From positions 1-7,757 of the forward strand of contig NZ_JAHKSN010000040.1 of the NCBI RefSeq assembly GCF_018863415.1: a DNA stretch of 7,757 nt, in the 5' to 3' direction. Below the pieces are notes generated by a model, which saw nothing but the letters and a program-made list of their open reading frames with translations, did not search any database and was not told the origin of the DNA. Numbering within the stretch: the stretch's first letter is position 1; each line of letters opens with the position of its first letter. This document shows positions 1-6,678 of the stretch, in pieces. This stretch comes from Deinococcus aestuarii. GTDB taxonomy: Bacteria > Deinococcota > Deinococci > Deinococcales > Deinococcaceae. The position numbers and the translations under genes were made by a program.

Positions 1-119
1 GGGACGAGATTTAGAACGCTTGTCCTCTACTCTGATCGGCTTTCACTTTGTTGCCGCTTGCGTTCTGATGCTGGCGAAAATCAAGCCATTTTTTGGATAG
101 GGCTTTGCCCAGCCTCTAG
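1..119 (+). mobile_element. 3' end of an insertion sequence (left copy)
   Basis: These bases recur exactly, as reverse complement, at the right edge of the window, and their base composition is visibly less GC-rich than the interior. They hold the last codons of a transposase (stop at 98-100), a small hairpin right after it (GGGC 100-103, GCCC 107-110) and the element end. The match between copies ends at base 120. CTAG at 116-119 is the last palindromic tetramer in the match and could be the target-site duplication, in which case the element proper ends near 115. The other end of the element lies outside the window, so terminal inverted repeats cannot be verified. Short hydrophobic transposase ends and CTAG-like targets occur in the IS5 family, so that family is my guess, not a demonstrated assignment. 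Confidence 0.8.
2..100 (+). CDS. Transposase, C-terminal fragment (left copy, 5' end outside window)
   Basis: An open frame enters from the left edge and ends at TAG 98-100, giving 32 residues. It begins near a basic-acidic stretch (RDLERL, close to the edge) and continues as a hydrophobic helix ([15 protein letters not shown]) before the stop. A basic segment followed by a hydrophobic helix is how many DDE transposases of the IS5/IS4 group end. The same 32 residues are encoded on the minus strand at the right edge, which supports a mobile gene. The catalytic DDE residues would lie upstream and cannot be seen. Family assignment is uncertain, but identity as a transposase end is likely because the sequence is repeated and abuts a disrupted gene. 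Confidence 0.65.
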   Translation, partial: GRDLERLSSTLIGFHFVAACVLMLAKIKPFFG

Positions 120-1225
120 CGGCCAGCCAGGCGCGGTATCAGGCCCTGATCGAGGTCACCAACCAGTACGTGTGGACCAACTCGCCGCAGGGCGAGATGG
201 TGGGGGTTCAACCCGGCTGGGAACGGTTGACGGGCCAGAGCCCGGAGGAGTACCGGGGCTACGGGTGGTCTCAGCGGCTGCACCCCGAGGACCGGGAGCC
301 CGCCGTGGAGGCCTGGCACGAGTCGCTGCGGACACGCTCGCTGTACCAGGTCGAGCAGCGAGTCCGCGTCCGGGACGGCAGCTACCGCTCCTTCTTGGTG
401 CGAGCCGTGCCGTTGTTGAACGGGGACGGCACCCTGCGCGAATGGATCGGGCTGCACAGCGACATCACGGAACTCAAGCGGGCCGAGCTGATGCTCAAGG
501 CCTGGGGAAGCGAACTGGAGCGGCAGGTGGCCGCGCAGACCCGGGAGTTGCGGGCGGCGAACGAGGAGTTGGGCGCCTTCGCCTACACCGTTTCGCACGA
601 CCTGCGCGCTCCGGTGCGGCACGTGGGGTCCTTTGCGGGCCTGCTGCGCAAGAAGATCGGGGAGGAGCCGGGGCTGCTGCGGTACGTGGACCAGATTGAA
701 GGGGCGGCGACCCGCATGGAGACGCTCACCGACGCCCTGCTGGGGCTGGCCCGGACGGGGGCGGCCCAACTGAACAAGACGGACGTGGACCTGAACTTGC
801 TCGTCTCTGCGTCGCGTTCCGACCTCACCCCGGAGGTGCAAGGGCGGAGCGTGACCTGGCGGTTCGGCGAGTTGCCGGTCGTGCGCGCCGACCTGCGCCT
901 CCTGCGCCAGGTGCTTGCCAACCTACTGGGCAACGCCGTGAAGTACAGCGGGGGGCGGAAGGAGGCGGTGGTCGAGGTCTGGGCTCAGGAGACGCCGCGG
1001 GAAGTCACGGTGGCGGTGCGGGACAACGGGGCGGGCTTCGATCCCCAGCACGCGGGCAAGCTGTTCGGGGTCTTTCAGCGGCTGCACCACCAGAACGAGT
1101 TCGAGGGCACTGGGGTGGGGTTGGCGAACGTCAAGCGCATCGTCGAGAAACACGGCGGGCGGGTCTGGGCCGAGGGCCGACCCAGCGAGGGCGCGACCTT
1201 CTTCTTTAGCCTGCCGCGGGCTTGA
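119..1225 (+). pseudogene. PAS-domain sensor histidine kinase, 5'-truncated by the insertion sequence
   Basis: The coding frame is open from the IS junction to TGA 1223-1225. A full PAS domain of the PAS_3 type starts at the junction (ARYQALIE at 131-154, then HPED near 281-292) and ends about 480. A charged coiled-coil linker follows (about 485-580), then a histidine kinase core. The H-box has SHDLRAP with the acceptor His at 596-598. The N-box has Asn codons at 920-922 and 932-934, G1 has DNGAG from 1022, and G2 has GTGVG from 1106. The spacing and the end resemble phytochrome-type kinases. The IS replaced everything upstream, so sensory domains and the native start are lost. The only internal starts are GTG 170 and ATG 197, both inside the PAS fold and neither with a convincing Shine-Dalgarno sequence. 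Upstream in the same frame is the transposase stop at 98-100. The catalytic core looks intact, but a properly folded product is doubtful. No response regulator is adjacent. Confidence 0.85.
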
Positions 1226-1734
1226 GCCGGTCCACGTTGCGTGGACAGGTGAAGGGCCGCACCGGGCGCCTGTACCCTCCTGAGCAGTCTCCCCACGACG
1301 CCGCCCTCCACGCCCTGTTCCTCCCGCCCGGTCAACAGGAGGTGCCGCAGCTTGTGGGGCAACTGGGTGCTCAATGTCTGCCAACTCGGTACTCGGTGGG
1401 CCGCTCCAGCATCCGCCTGGTCCCCCGGTCGCTGCACCGACGCTTCCACGACGACTCGAACAAGTGCCTTCCCTTCCCGTTGCCGGTGACGCACGGGCAG
1501 GGCCAGCGTCTCTCGGAAGCCCGCCCAAAAAGGCACCGCCCGGTCCCAGGTTCACCCAGACCTGTCAGGCATCCAGATCCACGTCGGCCAGCCGATTCCA
1601 TCTCAACCCCGTCCCGCGAACCAGTTCCACCTCAGGCACCCATCTCTATCGCTGTCAACGCCCTGCCAACTCCCAACGAACCTGCATCCAACCTCGGGGC
1701 TTGCCGGGACCCAAACTCCTAGCTTGAATGGGCT
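1226..1734. other. Gap of about 510 bases with no confident gene
   Basis: Apart from the hairpin at 1230-1246, I recognise nothing here. On the minus strand a frame is open from 1536 leftward into the antisense of the kinase. Its first 100 or so codons have a coding-like G/C third-position bias, and a second minus frame just upstream of it (about 1600-1510) ends in a TGA and then reads on. This could be the frameshifted remains of an older gene, possibly transposon-derived, but the translation matches no family I know. The last bases before 1735 contain TAGCTT (1720-1725), which could be a -10 element for the next gene. No matching -35 hexamer is evident. Confidence 0.5.
1230..1246 (+). terminator. 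Possible hairpin terminator after the truncated kinase
   Basis: A perfect 6-bp stem (GTCCAC / GTGGAC) with a 5-base loop begins four bases after the kinase stop codon. No T-run follows, so termination is inferred only from position and structure. Confidence 0.35.
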
Positions 1735-4335
1735 ATGGACCCTTCCCCTCCCACGATGCGTGCCCTGGTCGCCGCGTTCGACTGGGCGAAGACACCACTC
1801 GGTCCCCGCGACACCTGGCCCCAGAGCCTGCGGACGGTCGTGGACCTCGTGCTCTCCAGCCCCCTCTCGATCAGCATCCTGTGGGGCGACGACCTGATCC
1901 AGATTTACAACGACGGCTACGCCCGCGTCCTGGGGCCCCGCCATCCGGGCGCGCTCGGTCAGCCGGTCCTCGCCGTCTGGCCGGAAACGCGAAGCGTCAT
2001 CGAGCCGCTGTACACCGGCGTGCGGCGCGGGGAAACGTTCTCCTTCGAGAATCAGCGGTACGTCCTCGAACGCCACGGCTTCCCCGAGGAAACGTACTTC
2101 ACCTACGGCTACAGTCCCATCTGGGATGACCAGGGGCGGGTGGGCGGGGTACTCGTCACCGGCACCGAAACGACCGCACAGGTGCTGGCGATTCGGCGTG
2201 TGGAGCTGTTGCGGGAACGCGCGGAACAACTCGCCCAGGCACAGACGGCTAGCGACGTTCGGCGGCTCGTGAACACGTCCGGCCCGGTCCCCGACGTGCC
2301 CTTTGCGGCGCTGCACCTGGTGGGCGACCAGGACTTCCCGGCGAGGCTGGGTCTGGTGGCCGAGTCCGGGGAGCCGCTGGAGCTGGACTGGCCTGTAGGG
2401 GGCGCCGCGCCCCGTCCTGCCCTTGCCCTGCCACTGGACGGCCCTGGACAGGGGCAGGCGTCCGGGGTGCTGGTCCTGGGGCTGAACGTCCAGGTGCCGC
2501 TGGACGAGACCTACCGAGACTTTCTCGCCAGTTCCGCCCGGCAGGTCGCGGCGGCCCTCATGCGGGCACAGTCGCTGGAACAGACCGAGCTGTACCGGCA
2601 ACTGGAGGAGGAGCGCGCGGCGCTCGACGCCTTCACGGCCTTCACCGAGGCGGTCGGGACCGAGACGGACATCTCTGCCCTGGCCCGCAGGGCGGCCGAG
2701 GTGCTGCTCGCGCGCTACCCGGGCGGCACCTGCGTGTACTACGAGCCGGAAGGCGACCGGTGGCGGGCACGGGTGTGGAGTGACGATCTGCGCCCCAACC
2801 TGCTGGAGTTGCTGGGATCGGGCTTGCCGAGCACGACCCCCTTTATCGCTCAGGTGCTGCAAAGTGGCCGGGCGGTGTTCACGGACCAGTGGAATCCCGA
2901 GCAGCAGGAGGTGGAGCACACCGGGGAGTACCGGAGGTCCGGGCACATCCCCATCCTGCTGGGGGGGGATGTACGGGGTCTGCTGGGCTTGGCGAGCCGC
3001 GAGCAGCAGCACTGGAATGAGCGTGACGAGGCCCTGTTCGGCGCGGTGGCACGAGGCCTCACCCTCGCGCTGGAACGGGCCGAGCAGACCCGGCACCTCG
3101 ACGAGGAACGCGAGGCCTTGAACGCCTTCGCCCGCTTCACCGAGGAGACGGCCGAGACCAGCGATGTGGACACCCTCGCGCAGCGGGCGGCCGAGGTGCT
3201 GCACGCCACCCTGAACGTCCGCAGCGCAGTGTACTTCGAGCAGGAGGAGGGCCTCTGGAAGGCGCGGCACGTCTCCGGTGCGCTCCTGCCGCAGTTCGAG
3301 CACCACCTGCGGGCCGGAGTTCCCTTGAGTGCGCCCAGCTTCGCTCTGCCCACCGAGCGCCGTGAACCGATGTTCTTCGAGCCGTGGGACGCTGCGGCGG
3401 ACGGCCTCCCGGACTTGGCCATGTACCGGGCGGTGGCGCGCTACCCGCTGTTTGCGCCCGACCATCCGGTCGGCGTCCTGGGCATGGCCTCCCCGGACGC
3501 CCCGGCCTGGACCGAGCGGGAGAAGGCGGTATTCCGGGCGGTCGGAGACAGCTTCCGTCTTGCCCTGGAACGAGCGGCGAGAATGGGGCAAGTCGAGCGG
3601 CAACGCGAGCGCCTTGCGGACCTGAACGCTGAGCTGGGAAACTTCATCACCCGCACCGCCCATAGCCTGGAAGAACCGGCCCGCCGCCTGGGCCACCCGT
3701 TGGACCCTGGGCGTCCCCATGACCCGCAGGCCCTGGAGGGCCTGTCCCCCTACGACCCGGACGCCCTGCGGGACGAGGTGACGCGACTCACGGGGGTGGC
3801 CCGCGACCTGCGCCAGCTCTCCACCTTGGAGGGCCACCCGCTCACCCAGGACCTGCTGCCGCTCGGCGAGGTGTTCGAGGACGTGCGCGGGCAGGTGTCC
3901 GCGCCCCCACGGGGCAGGCAGACGGACTGGCTGATCCATCCGCTCCCGATTGTGCGGGGCGACCGCGCCCTGCTCCGGCAGGCCCTGGAGGTGTTGATGA
4001 CCTTCATCCTCAGTGAGACGCGCGGCGCGCGGTACGTGACGGTCGGGAGCCGTGACGTGCAAGGTGAGATGCACGTCACGGTGGAGGACGACGGGGTGGG
4101 ATTGAGCGGCGAGGAAGCCGCGACCCTCTTCGACCTCGCGGTGCGGACGGACCAGGCTGTGCCCCTGCTCTCCGGGGGCGGCCTGATGCAGGTGCGGCGC
4201 ATCCTCGCCCGGCATGGAGGCTGGGTGTGGGCGGAGTCTCGCTTGAGTGGAGGCAAGGTCATCCTGGCCTTCCCCCGGGACGAGGCGGTCAACGAATTCG
4301 AAGCCCTCTTCCGGCAGGATCAACCCGGGAGGTAA
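1735..4335 (+). CDS. Large PAS-GAF sensor kinase homologue with degenerate kinase core
   Basis: 866 residues with no signal peptide or membrane helix, so a cytoplasmic sensor. Residues about 8-145 form an N-terminal PAS domain (FDWAKTPLGPRDTWPQSL, then a YNDGY motif), a type common in front of GAF and kinase modules. Residues about 150-285 form a divergent GAF-like region. Residues about 291-455 and 456-620 are two tandem GAF units with a 165-residue period. A helical linker leads to a DHp-like region with His643 in AHSLEEP, where consensus has SHDLRAP. The ATPase domain keeps G1 (D785, G787, G789) and a GGGL element (814-817). In the N-box, however, LLRQALEVLMTFIL places Val753 and Phe757 where Asn is normal, so ATP/Mg binding is probably impaired. 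ATG 1735 is chosen because PAS homology starts within 10 residues. ATG 1756 (Met8) is the alternative. No clear Shine-Dalgarno is visible, so the message may be leaderless. It converges with the next gene across 44 bases. Confidence 0.87.
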   Translation: MDPSPPTMRALVAAFDWAKTPLGPRDTWPQSLRTVVDLVLSSPLSISILWGDDLIQIYNDGYARVLGPRHPGALGQPVLAVWPETRSVIEPLYTGVRRGETFSFENQRYVLERHGFPEETYFTYGYSPIWDDQGRVGGVLVTGTETTAQVLAIRRVELLRERAEQLAQAQTASDVRRLVNTSGPVPDVPFAALHLVGDQDFPARLGLVAESGEPLELDWPVGGAAPRPALALPLDGPGQGQASGVLVLGLNVQVPLDETYRDFLASSARQVAAALMRAQSLEQTELYRQLEEERAALDAFTAFTEAVGTETDISALARRAAEVLLARYPGGTCVYYEPEGDRWRARVWSDDLRPNLLELLGSGLPSTTPFIAQVLQSGRAVFTDQWNPEQQEVEHTGEYRRSGHIPILLGGDVRGLLGLASREQQHWNERDEALFGAVARGLTLALERAEQTRHLDEEREALNAFARFTEETAETSDVDTLAQRAAEVLHATLNVRSAVYFEQEEGLWKARHVSGALLPQFEHHLRAGVPLSAPSFALPTERREPMFFEPWDAAADGLPDLAMYRAVARYPLFAPDHPVGVLGMASPDAPAWTEREKAVFRAVGDSFRLALERAARMGQVERQRERLADLNAELGNFITRTAHSLEEPARRLGHPLDPGRPHDPQALEGLSPYDPDALRDEVTRLTGVARDLRQLSTLEGHPLTQDLLPLGEVFEDVRGQVSAPPRGRQTDWLIHPLPIVRGDRALLRQALEVLMTFILSETRGARYVTVGSRDVQGEMHVTVEDDGVGLSGEEAATLFDLAVRTDQAVPLLSGGGLMQVRRILARHGGWVWAESRLSGGKVILAFPRDEAVNEFEALFRQDQPGR

Positions 4336-4355
4336 CGGCCGAGGGGGACAAGCAA

Positions 4356-4375
4356 GGCGGCCAGGGCTAGCCGCC
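4356..4375. terminator. Candidate bidirectional terminator between convergent kinase genes
   Basis: GGCGGC (4356-4361) pairs with GCCGCC (4370-4375) around an 8-base loop. It sits in the 44-base gap between two converging stop codons, where a shared terminator is expected. No long T-run is present on either side. Confidence 0.45.
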
Positions 4376-4379
4376 GCAC

Positions 4380-5582
4380 TCACTTCTCTGTCGGCGCTTT
4401 GGGCCAGGCGAACCAGAAGGTGGCCCCCTGGTCCACCTTCCCTTCCCCCCAGGCGCGGCCCCCGAAACGCTCACACAACCGCCGCACCACGGCCAGCCCC
4501 AGGCCCGTTCCCTCGTACACGCTGGACGAATGCAATTTTCCGAACAGCTCGAAGGTCCTGTCCTTCTGGCGCTGGTGGAAGCCCACCCCGTTGTCCTCCA
4601 CCCCGATGCGGTACTCGGCGGTGTCCTCCTGCACCAGGACGCGCAGGCGGGTGTGTGCCCGCGTCCGGGTGAACTTCAGGGCATTCGAGACGTACTCGTG
4701 CAGGATGATCTGCAAGACCTGACTGTCCCCGTACACGGTCGGCAAGGGTGCACTCGTCACCTGAACGTCGCGGCCCGCCATCTCCTCCTGCACGTCCTTG
4801 AGCACCTCGCGCAGCACCCGCCCCAGGTCCACGCTTCGCAGCCGGGCGCGCAGAAAGCGGAGCTGCATGTACTGCCTCAGGGAACCCAGCAGTCCCCGCG
4901 TCTGCCGCAAGGCCTCCTCCGCGTGCCCCAGGTGGCCCGGCGTCTGTGGATGCTGATGCAGCAGCGTGAGATAGCTCTCGCCTCGGGTGAGGGTGTCGTC
5001 CAGGGCGCGCCCGGACGTGAGCATGACGCCCTCGAACTCCTCACCCAGCGCCCGCAGTCTCACCGCCTGGGCCTCGATCTGACGTTCCTGCACCTGCTGG
5101 GTGTCCAGCAGGACGCGGTGGGCCAGCTTGAAGGCCGTCACGTCCATCAGGATGACCTGGCAGTAGGGCGCCTCGCCGGGCGGCTGATGCAGCGCGGCGT
5201 GCAAGGTCAGGTCGAGGACCTCCCCGCCCGGCGTCAGGAGTTGAATCTCGCCCGTTTGGGGTCCCCGGCCCTCGAACACCCGGCCCAGCAGCGCCGCGAA
5301 GGCGGCCTGGGAGGAGGAGGCCAGGAACAGGGTGAAGCTGCGGCCCAGCAGGAGTGGCGCGGACGACCCGAGCAGGGCCGTGCCCCGGGCGTTCACGTCC
5401 AGCAGGCGGCCCTGCGGGGTGAGGAGGAAGGCGGGACCCGGACTGTCCTGGAACAGGGCCTGCGCCTGGCTTACGGCCGCCTGGAGGTGCAGGACGCGGG
5501 CTTCGAGGGCCTGGAGCTGGGCTTCCAGGCTCGCGGGCGATGCGGGCAGCTCGCTGGTTGGGGCTGAGGGGTCGTGAGTCAT
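4380..5582 (-). CDS. PAS-domain kinase homologue with intact ATPase domain but no H-box histidine
   Basis: 400 residues, no membrane segment. Residues about 18-43 are a coiled coil. A PAS domain spans about 42-155 (LFQDSPGPAFLLTPQG start, typical end near VILMDVTAFK). A Gln/Arg-rich coiled linker follows (about 156-182). The DHp-like helix has TSGRALDDT at 189-197 where SHDLRAP is expected, so the acceptor His is Arg192, the following acid is Ala193 and the Pro is Thr197. The ATPase domain is consensus: N-box Asn300 followed by ALKF, G1 DNGVG (330-334), F-box FELFGKLH (344-351), G2 GTGLGL (358-363). ATG at 5582 is preceded by AGGTG at 5587-5591. It probably binds ATP but cannot autophosphorylate at the usual site. 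It may phosphorylate a partner in trans, act through a different residue, or be purely regulatory. It converges on the large PAS-GAF gene. Confidence 0.87.
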   Translation of the reverse strand: MTHDPSAPTSELPASPASLEAQLQALEARVLHLQAAVSQAQALFQDSPGPAFLLTPQGRLLDVNARGTALLGSSAPLLLGRSFTLFLASSSQAAFAALLGRVFEGRGPQTGEIQLLTPGGEVLDLTLHAALHQPPGEAPYCQVILMDVTAFKLAHRVLLDTQQVQERQIEAQAVRLRALGEEFEGVMLTSGRALDDTLTRGESYLTLLHQHPQTPGHLGHAEEALRQTRGLLGSLRQYMQLRFLRARLRSVDLGRVLREVLKDVQEEMAGRDVQVTSAPLPTVYGDSQVLQIILHEYVSNALKFTRTRAHTRLRVLVQEDTAEYRIGVEDNGVGFHQRQKDRTFELFGKLHSSSVYEGTGLGLAVVRRLCERFGGRAWGEGKVDQGATFWFAWPKAPTEK

Positions 5583-6108
5583 GGCGCACCTGGCGGAGTG
5601 GGGAGCGGGCTCCCGCGGTGAAGGGGTGTCCCCGGACGGTGAAATGAGCAGGTGCGGTGGCGGATGACTGGTAGCTTACCGTATGTCCCCTGCCCTTCCC
5701 CACTGCCTGGGGAGGGCGCGAGCACTTGGCCGGGCTGGACGCCCGATGACGGTGGGCGGCCACAGTAGGCGCAGGGGCAGGAACTCGATCAGGGAACCCA
5801 GAGGAGCCGAACCTGGGGATGAGCGGCGAAGATGCCGCCTGAATGGCCTGGTCCCACCCTCTGCCTACCCTCCCTGCTGTTGTGGTCCGGAGTGCCCAGG
5901 AGGGCATAGGGAGAGGTGAGCGGCGCGCTGGCCTTTTGCACTGGAATGAAGGGCGGTCCGGGTGTCTTCTTCTAGCCCTTTTACGAGCCGTGGCCGCTTC
6001 CCCAGCGCATTCCCTGATGGCCTGGCCTGAGCCCGGCCCGCTTGTTGGCTGAGGACCAGGCCACCGTGTGAGACAGCCGCCAGGAGCTTAACGGACGTTT
6101 TCGGGCGG
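5583..6108. other. Gap of about 525 bases, hairpins but no recognised gene
   Basis: Frames here on both strands are Arg/Pro/Gly-rich and match nothing I know, so I treat the stretch as non-coding. Visible structures are GGGAGC / GCTCCC (5601-5606, 5609-5614), overlapping GCGGG / CCCGC in the leader of the minus-strand kinase gene. An 8-bp stem with one wobble pair lies at 5694-5701 and 5709-5716, and TGCCC / GGGCA at 5893-5897 and 5902-5906. The promoter of the minus-strand kinase should lie roughly within 5600-5700, but I cannot place its hexamers with confidence. The right end may contain further decayed dinB sequence. Confidence 0.5.
5587..5591 (-). promoter_or_regulatory. Ribosome binding site of the 400-residue kinase homologue
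   Basis: On the minus strand AGGTG lies four bases before the ATG at 5582-5580. This short but usable Shine-Dalgarno match supports that start over downstream options. Confidence 0.5.
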
Positions 6109-6519
6109 ATGGGGGTACAACGCGGCAAACTGGCGCCCCGGCTGCATGACCTGGCGCGGGGGGTGGACGAACGGCCGGTGGAGGCGCACCGGGAGGCGAA
6201 GTCCATCGGGGTGGAGGAAACCTTCGAGCGGGACCTCACGACACGGGAGGAGTTGCTGACCCACCTGCCGGGGATCACGGCGGAGGTGGAGACGCGGCTC
6301 TCCAAGCGGGGGTACGTGGGGCGGACGGTGGTGTTGAAGCTGCGGTATGAGGACGGAACGCGGGTGACCCGCCACCGCACGCGGGAGGAGCCGCTGGCGA
6401 GGGCGGACGAGCTGGCGCAGGCCGCCGCCGAGGTGCTGACCCCGGAGCTGATCGCCGGGCACCGGGTGCGGCTCCTGGGCGTCAGCGTCGTCAACCTCAG
6501 CCCCCGGGGCGGGTCCTGA
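6109..6519 (+). pseudogene. dinB: DNA polymerase IV remnant: C-terminal little-finger domain only
   Basis: The 136 codons match the end of Y-family DNA polymerase IV. They show PRLHDLARGVDERPV (the thumb-to-little-finger join), EAKSIGVEETFERDL (the hallmark start of the little finger), then GRTVVLKLRYEDGTRVTRHRT and RLLGVSVVNL near the end. Intact enzymes have about 350-400 residues, so the palm, fingers and most of the thumb, including all catalytic acidic residues, are absent. The frame stays open upstream to a TGA at 6028-6030, but I see no polymerase motifs in it or in the other two frames. Clear homology starts about 6127, possibly 6088. ATG 6109 is only the first convenient Met and has no clear Shine-Dalgarno. 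No translesion polymerase activity is possible. The domain that remains contacts DNA and, at its end, the sliding clamp in intact enzymes. It is most likely left over from a deletion. Confidence 0.83.
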
Positions 6520-6522
6520 AGC

Positions 6523-6552
6523 CCTGACCTGCGCCGCTCGCCCCTGGTCAGG
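6523..6552 (+). terminator. Possible hairpin terminator after the dinB remnant
   Basis: A perfect 7-bp stem, CCTGACC (6523-6529) and GGTCAGG (6546-6552), begins four bases after the dinB stop codon. The loop is 16 bases and only TT follows, so this is a weak terminator candidate, perhaps the original dinB terminator. Confidence 0.4.
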
Positions 6553-6665
6553 TTGGACGTGTGGCCGGAGGAGCGAGGCCGCCGCACCTCCACCCAGACG
6601 CTCCCTCCCCACCTGAGGCCGGGTATGCTCAGGCTCATTCTCACGCCTGCACTACGCCCCCCGGA

Positions 6666-6672
6666 AAGGAAG
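6666..6672 (+). promoter_or_regulatory. Shine-Dalgarno that fixes the hydrolase start
   Basis: AAGGAAG ends six bases before ATG 6679. It is the best ribosome binding site in the window and rules out the longer frame that opens at TTG 6553. A possible -10 element, TATGCT, lies at 6624-6629 without a convincing -35 partner. Confidence 0.75.
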
Positions 6673-6678
6673 CTCGCC

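Noticed and set aside
58..699. A 213-codon plus frame starting inside the IS
   Set aside because: It is out of frame with both the transposase end and the PAS-kinase, which show the motifs. It is an artefact of GC-rich composition.
1728..2129. Start at ATG 1728 for a separate 133-codon gene
   Set aside because: It is the +2 shadow of the PAS domain frame beginning at 1735 and encodes only Arg/Pro-rich sequence.
1603..4383. A 926-codon open frame on the minus strand
   Set aside because: It is antisense to the PAS-GAF kinase gene, is rich in Arg, Gly, His and Gln without domain motifs, and is explained by high-GC codon use in the real gene.
4530..5567. A 345-codon open frame on the plus strand
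   Set aside because: It lies antisense to the 400-residue PAS kinase homologue, whose domains and ribosome binding site are clear. The translation has no recognisable fold.
5041..5907. A minus-strand frame covering the gap upstream of the 400-residue kinase homologue
   Set aside because: Its left half is an off-frame reading of that gene, and its right half is low-complexity Pro/Arg/Ala without motifs or a ribosome binding site.
6553..6678. A longer N-terminus for the hydrolase starting at TTG 6553
   Set aside because: The extra 42 residues are Pro/Arg-rich with no family homology, while ATG 6679 has a strong Shine-Dalgarno and gives the normal family length.
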